Shown: one piece after another, positions 61,563 through 64,000 of the stretch
Layout of the letters: every line of letters starts with the position of its first letter
How positions within the stretch are numbered: position 1 is the first letter of the stretch
Source of the DNA: Fen-330 sp050008465
GTDB lineage: Bacteria > Acidobacteriota > Terriglobia > Bryobacterales > Bryobacteraceae
Length of the DNA: 64,000 nucleotides
Reading direction: 5' to 3'
NCBI GenBank assembly: GCA_050008465.1
Contig: JBEKMO010000011.1
Span: 1 to 64,000, forward strand
Made by a program: the position numbers and the translations under genes
The notes under the pieces: generated by a model
Seen by the model: only the letters and a program-made list of their open reading frames with translations
Databases searched by the model: none
What the model was told of the DNA's origin: nothing

Positions 61563-63212
61563 ATGTTGAAGCTCGTGCCCCTTCTGCTCCTTTCGCTCGC
61601 CGCCACCGCCGAAGACCGCTGGCTCGACATTCGCTCCGGCCCATTCCAGGTGCTCACCAACGCCGGTGACCGCCCCGGCCGCGAGGTGCTCAACCAGCTC
61701 GAACAGGTGCGCGACATCGTCGGCACGGCGCTCGGCAAGCCCGACTTGATGACCCTCTGGCCGGTGCGCATCCTGGTGCTGAAGTCGGGCCAGCCCGTCG
61801 CTCTCGCGCTCACCCGCGACACCTACACCGGCGCGCTCGTCGCCAATTCCCCAACCCCGCGCGAGCTGCTCCGCGAGTGCGTCCGCATCCTGATCGACTC
61901 CAATGCCCGCCGCCTGTCCCCCGGCATCGAGTCCGGCATGGCGGATTTCTATTCCACCGCCCAGGTCAGCGGCACCAGGATCACCCTCGGCCAGCCGCCC
62001 CCTCCCGCCGAACGCAGCCTGGACTGGGCCAGAATGCATCTGATTGGCGTCGACCCCGCCTACTTCGGGAAGCTCCGCGTGCTGCTCTACAACCTCCAGC
62101 AGGGCGCCGACCCGGAACCCGCCTTCCGCAACGCCTTCGGGAAAACGCCCGCCGAGATCGACAAGCAGGCCGCCGCGTACCTCGCCGCCGGAAACTTCCA
62201 GACCGTCACCATTGGCGGCCGGCCCCTCGATCCGCGCTCCGATTTCACGCCGCAGCCGGCCCCGCCACCGCTTCCCCAGATCGCCCTGGCGGATCTCAAA
62301 CCCGCGCCCGCCGCTTACCAGGCGCTGCTCCAGGCGGCCGCCCCCGCTGTCGCACGCGAAGGCTTGGCCTTCCTCGCGTTGCGCGAACAGCACCTCCAAG
62401 AGGCGCGCAAGGAATTCGCCGCCGCCACCGAGGCCGGCTCCACCAGCGCCCGCTGCTGGGTCGAGTTCGCGCGCCTCACCCCTGACAAGGCGCGCCCGGC
62501 GCTCGAGAAGGCCGCCGCACTGAATCCCGCCTGGGCCGAGCCGCACGTTCTGCTGGCCGAGATCGAATCCGACCCCACCAAGAAACTCCAGGAGCTGAAT
62601 ACCGCCGCCCAGCTCGATCCCCGCAGCGCCGCCCGCTGGCGCGCCCTGGCCGAGTTCAATCTGGCCCACAATCGCTATCCCGAAGCCGCCAAAGCTTGGA
62701 CCGCCGCCGAGGCAGCTTCAGTAGACGACGCCGAGCGCGCCCGCATCCACGACGCCCGCCGCGCCATCGAGCAACAGCGCCTGGATTTCGAGGCCGCCGA
62801 GCGCCGGCGCCGGGAAGCGGAACGCCAGCGCGACCTCCAGCGCGTCAAGGACGCGGCCCTGGCCGAGGTCCGCGCCGCCGAGCAACGCGCCAACCGCGGC
62901 CAGCCCGCCCCGCCGCCCGATCGCAAGATCGTCGGCCTGTTCGACGGCCCCGCGCCCTCCGGAAAGGCCCGCGGCCGGCTCACCCGCATCGATTGCATCG
63001 GCAGGTTGATGCGCCTCGTGATCGAGGGCGACGACGGCAGCCTCACGCGCCTCCTCATCCGCGACCTCGCCAAGGTCATCGTGATGGGCGCCGGCGAGAC
63101 GGCCTTGGCGTGCGGCCCGCAGAAAGCCATCCGCACCGTAACGGTCGAGTACTTCCCCAAGCCCGACCCCAAACTCGCCACCACCGGCGAAGTCGCCACC
63201 ATCGAATACTGA
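61563..63212 (+). CDS. Exported TPR protein
   Basis: A 549-aa protein. Signal peptide MLKLVPLLLLSLAATA. Residues 20-200 resemble a peptidase-MA/gluzincin-like N-terminal region without an HExxH motif (FQVLTNAGDRPGREVLNQLEQVRDIVGTAL..LLRECVRILIDSNARRLSPGIESGMADFYSTAQ). A TPR region (about 270-420), a charged helix and a C-terminal beta-domain follow (GRLTRIDCIGRLMRLVIEGDDGSLTRLLIRDLAKVIV). ATG 61563 has AAAGGA upstream; the open frame continues through the family C repeat but is non-coding there. The function is unknown; likely a periplasmic scaffold. Confidence 0.8.
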   Translation: MLKLVPLLLLSLAATAEDRWLDIRSGPFQVLTNAGDRPGREVLNQLEQVRDIVGTALGKPDLMTLWPVRILVLKSGQPVALALTRDTYTGALVANSPTPRELLRECVRILIDSNARRLSPGIESGMADFYSTAQVSGTRITLGQPPPPAERSLDWARMHLIGVDPAYFGKLRVLLYNLQQGADPEPAFRNAFGKTPAEIDKQAAAYLAAGNFQTVTIGGRPLDPRSDFTPQPAPPPLPQIALADLKPAPAAYQALLQAAAPAVAREGLAFLALREQHLQEARKEFAAATEAGSTSARCWVEFARLTPDKARPALEKAAALNPAWAEPHVLLAEIESDPTKKLQELNTAAQLDPRSAARWRALAEFNLAHNRYPEAAKAWTAAEAASVDDAERARIHDARRAIEQQRLDFEAAERRRREAERQRDLQRVKDAALAEVRAAEQRANRGQPAPPPDRKIVGLFDGPAPSGKARGRLTRIDCIGRLMRLVIEGDDGSLTRLLIRDLAKVIVMGAGETALACGPQKAIRTVTVEYFPKPDPKLATTGEVATIEY

Positions 63213-63213
63213 C

Positions 63214-63513
63214 CTAATCCAGACTCCCCCCGAAATACGCCAAGTGGCTCTCGCACCGGCAGCGCTTGTTCCACGGGTTTTGGCACCCGCCGATCAGTTT
63301 GACCTTCGCATCCCCATCCGCCTTCGATACCGGACCGGACACGTGAACGGTCTCAGGCGCGTCCAGCGGCTCCCGCCAGATCACCACCGTGTACACCTGG
63401 CAGCTTCCGCAGAAGCCATAGGTCTCCGTGTACTCGTCGCCCATGATACTCCCCGAGATCGACGTCAGCTTCTCGACGCCCTTTCCGCATTGGCAGCAAT
63501 AGATCGCGTTCAT
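63214..63513 (-). CDS. Small zinc-ribbon protein, unknown
   Basis: A 99-aa soluble protein with three Cys clusters: YCCQCGKG, GFCGSCQ and GCQNPWNKRCRCESH, consistent with one or two zinc sites. ATG 63513 is taken because upstream codons look unconserved. It is convergent with the TPR gene (stops 1 bp apart). No family name can be given. Confidence 0.65.
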   Translation of the reverse strand: MNAIYCCQCGKGVEKLTSISGSIMGDEYTETYGFCGSCQVYTVVIWREPLDAPETVHVSGPVSKADGDAKVKLIGGCQNPWNKRCRCESHLAYFGGSLD

Positions 63514-63624
63514 AAAACCCGCGCTCCCTCGAACTGCATCTCCACCACGAGCATCGGGAATGGCGCCATTCTGCCTCCCTCGGTCCACTATACTCCCCCG
63601 CATGTCAAAATAAGGGAATAGCCC

Positions 63625-63849
63625 ATGACCAAAGCCCTGCTGCTCCTCGTCCTCCTGGCGCTTATGCCCTCCGCCTTCGCCCAGTTGCCCGACCTCTACA
63701 AATCCGTCGACCGCATCCTCTGGGTCGTCAAGGATCTGGAAAACCGGGGACAGTCACCATGTTTCCCATTTAATGGACTCCGTCCCGGCACCCAAGAATC
63801 CCTGCCTCCGCTTGACATGCGTTACGTGACGCGTTCCGGTATAGAGTGA
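63625..63849 (+). pseudogene. 5' fragment of an exported protein (possibly VOC/glyoxalase-like), cut by a family F repeat
   Basis: AAGGGA precedes the ATG. A signal peptide (MTKALLLLVLLALMPSAFA) is followed by LPDLYKSVDRILWVVKDLE, which looks like the first strand and helix of a VOC-fold protein. At 63740 the family F repeat begins, and everything after it (to the stop at 63847) is unrelated. Only about 40 native codons remain, so the gene is truncated. Confidence 0.5.
63740..63766. repeat. Family F repeat (GGGGACAGTCACC type)
   Basis: AAAACCGGGGACAGTCACC followed by ATGTTTCCC. Apart from one base in the centre it matches the copy in the dnaX tail (1855-1888). It marks the break point of the truncated gene. 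Confidence 0.7.
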
Positions 63850-63868
63850 TCCAGTCCATCCGCCGCCG

Positions 63869-64000
63869 ATGAAGAATCCACCACACCCTGGCGGCTTTGT
63901 CTACCGCCACTGCATCGAGCCTTTGGGCTTGACCATCACCGCTGCAGCCGCCGCCCTCGGCGTCACGCGAACCACGCTTTCCGAACTCGTGAACGGAAAG
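63869..64000 (+). CDS. HigA-type XRE antitoxin, N-terminal part (runs off the right edge)
   Basis: The first 44 codons (MKNPPHPGGFVYRHCIEPLGLTITAAAAALGVTRTTLSELVNGK) match the HigA antitoxin start: an HPG-x-xxxxxxxEPLGLT lead, then a helix-turn-helix. A GTG at 63846 opens a nine-codon frame (MIQSIRRR, stop) that overlaps this ATG by 4 bp and looks like the very start of a HigB toxin. So the toxin gene appears deleted and the antitoxin kept. TTGACA occurs at 63812 and TATAGA at 63840, but their 22-bp spacing is too long for a standard promoter. Confidence 0.7.
   Translation, partial: MKNPPHPGGFVYRHCIEPLGLTITAAAAALGVTRTTLSELVNGK

Noticed and set aside
63812..63845. Sigma-70 promoter TTGACA/TATAGA before the HigA-type gene
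   Set aside because: The 22-bp spacing is outside the usual 16-18 bp range.

Overview
The window is a GC-rich (about 65%) bacterial chromosome segment. It most resembles an acidobacterium of the Solibacter/Bryobacter lineage. Pointers are the dnaX-ybaB-recR and phoH-ybeY-corC-era housekeeping blocks, many secreted TPR, S41, M23 and glycoside hydrolase proteins, and two copies (one in a decayed gene) of the C-terminal domain I recognise as the 'Solibacter uncharacterized C-terminal domain' type. The taxon is inferred from gene content; no rRNA gene is present. No tRNA or CRISPR array was seen.

Layout. 1-2.8 kb: 3' end of glgC, SRP RNA, dnaX, ybaB, recR. 2.8-8.0 kb: small secreted protein, GH51 arabinofuranosidase, GH29 fucosidase, methyltransferase, convergent Old Yellow Enzyme. 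8.1-10.9 kb: toxin-antitoxin pair with a candidate operator, then a lower-GC islet with a TPR remnant, an unknown protein and a secreted trypsin-like protease. 11-13.7 kb: nrfHA nitrite reductase (minus) divergent from mdh (plus). 13.7-15.1 kb: decay zone with a PAS remnant and a broken IS630 transposase. 15.1-28.5 kb: TPR protein, two orphan receivers, TonB, S41 protease, EamA transporter, DinB-like protein, KduD-like SDR, M23 and prolyl-oligopeptidase-type secreted enzymes, aminotransferase, cyclophilin lipoprotein. 28.6-31.6 kb: a large S41 protein split by an amber codon.

31.6-36.8 kb is the main mobile region. An IS1380-type transposase gene is cut in two by a 3.4-kb element that encodes three tyrosine recombinases overlapping by 4 bp and is bounded by 37-bp perfect inverted repeats. 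This is a Recombinase-in-Trio (RIT) element. 37-41.4 kb: a TadG/TadE/TadE trio and a GH30 pseudogene. 41.4-57.1 kb: a cyclase, two small membrane proteins, then a minus-strand, translationally coupled operon: anchored beta-propeller, VIT-vWA protein, 2323-residue TPR protein, unknown anchored protein, minimal penicillin-binding transpeptidase, SpoIID/LytB protein. It reads like an undescribed envelope system. 57.2-61.3 kb: BON protein and phoH-ybeY-corC-era. 61.5-64 kb: TPR protein, zinc-ribbon protein, a truncated fragment, and the start of a HigA-type antitoxin.

Short self-complementary repeats of at least six families are scattered through the gaps. Several enter genes: one lies in frame inside the giant TPR protein, one forms the tail of the aminotransferase, and one forms part of the tail of DnaX.
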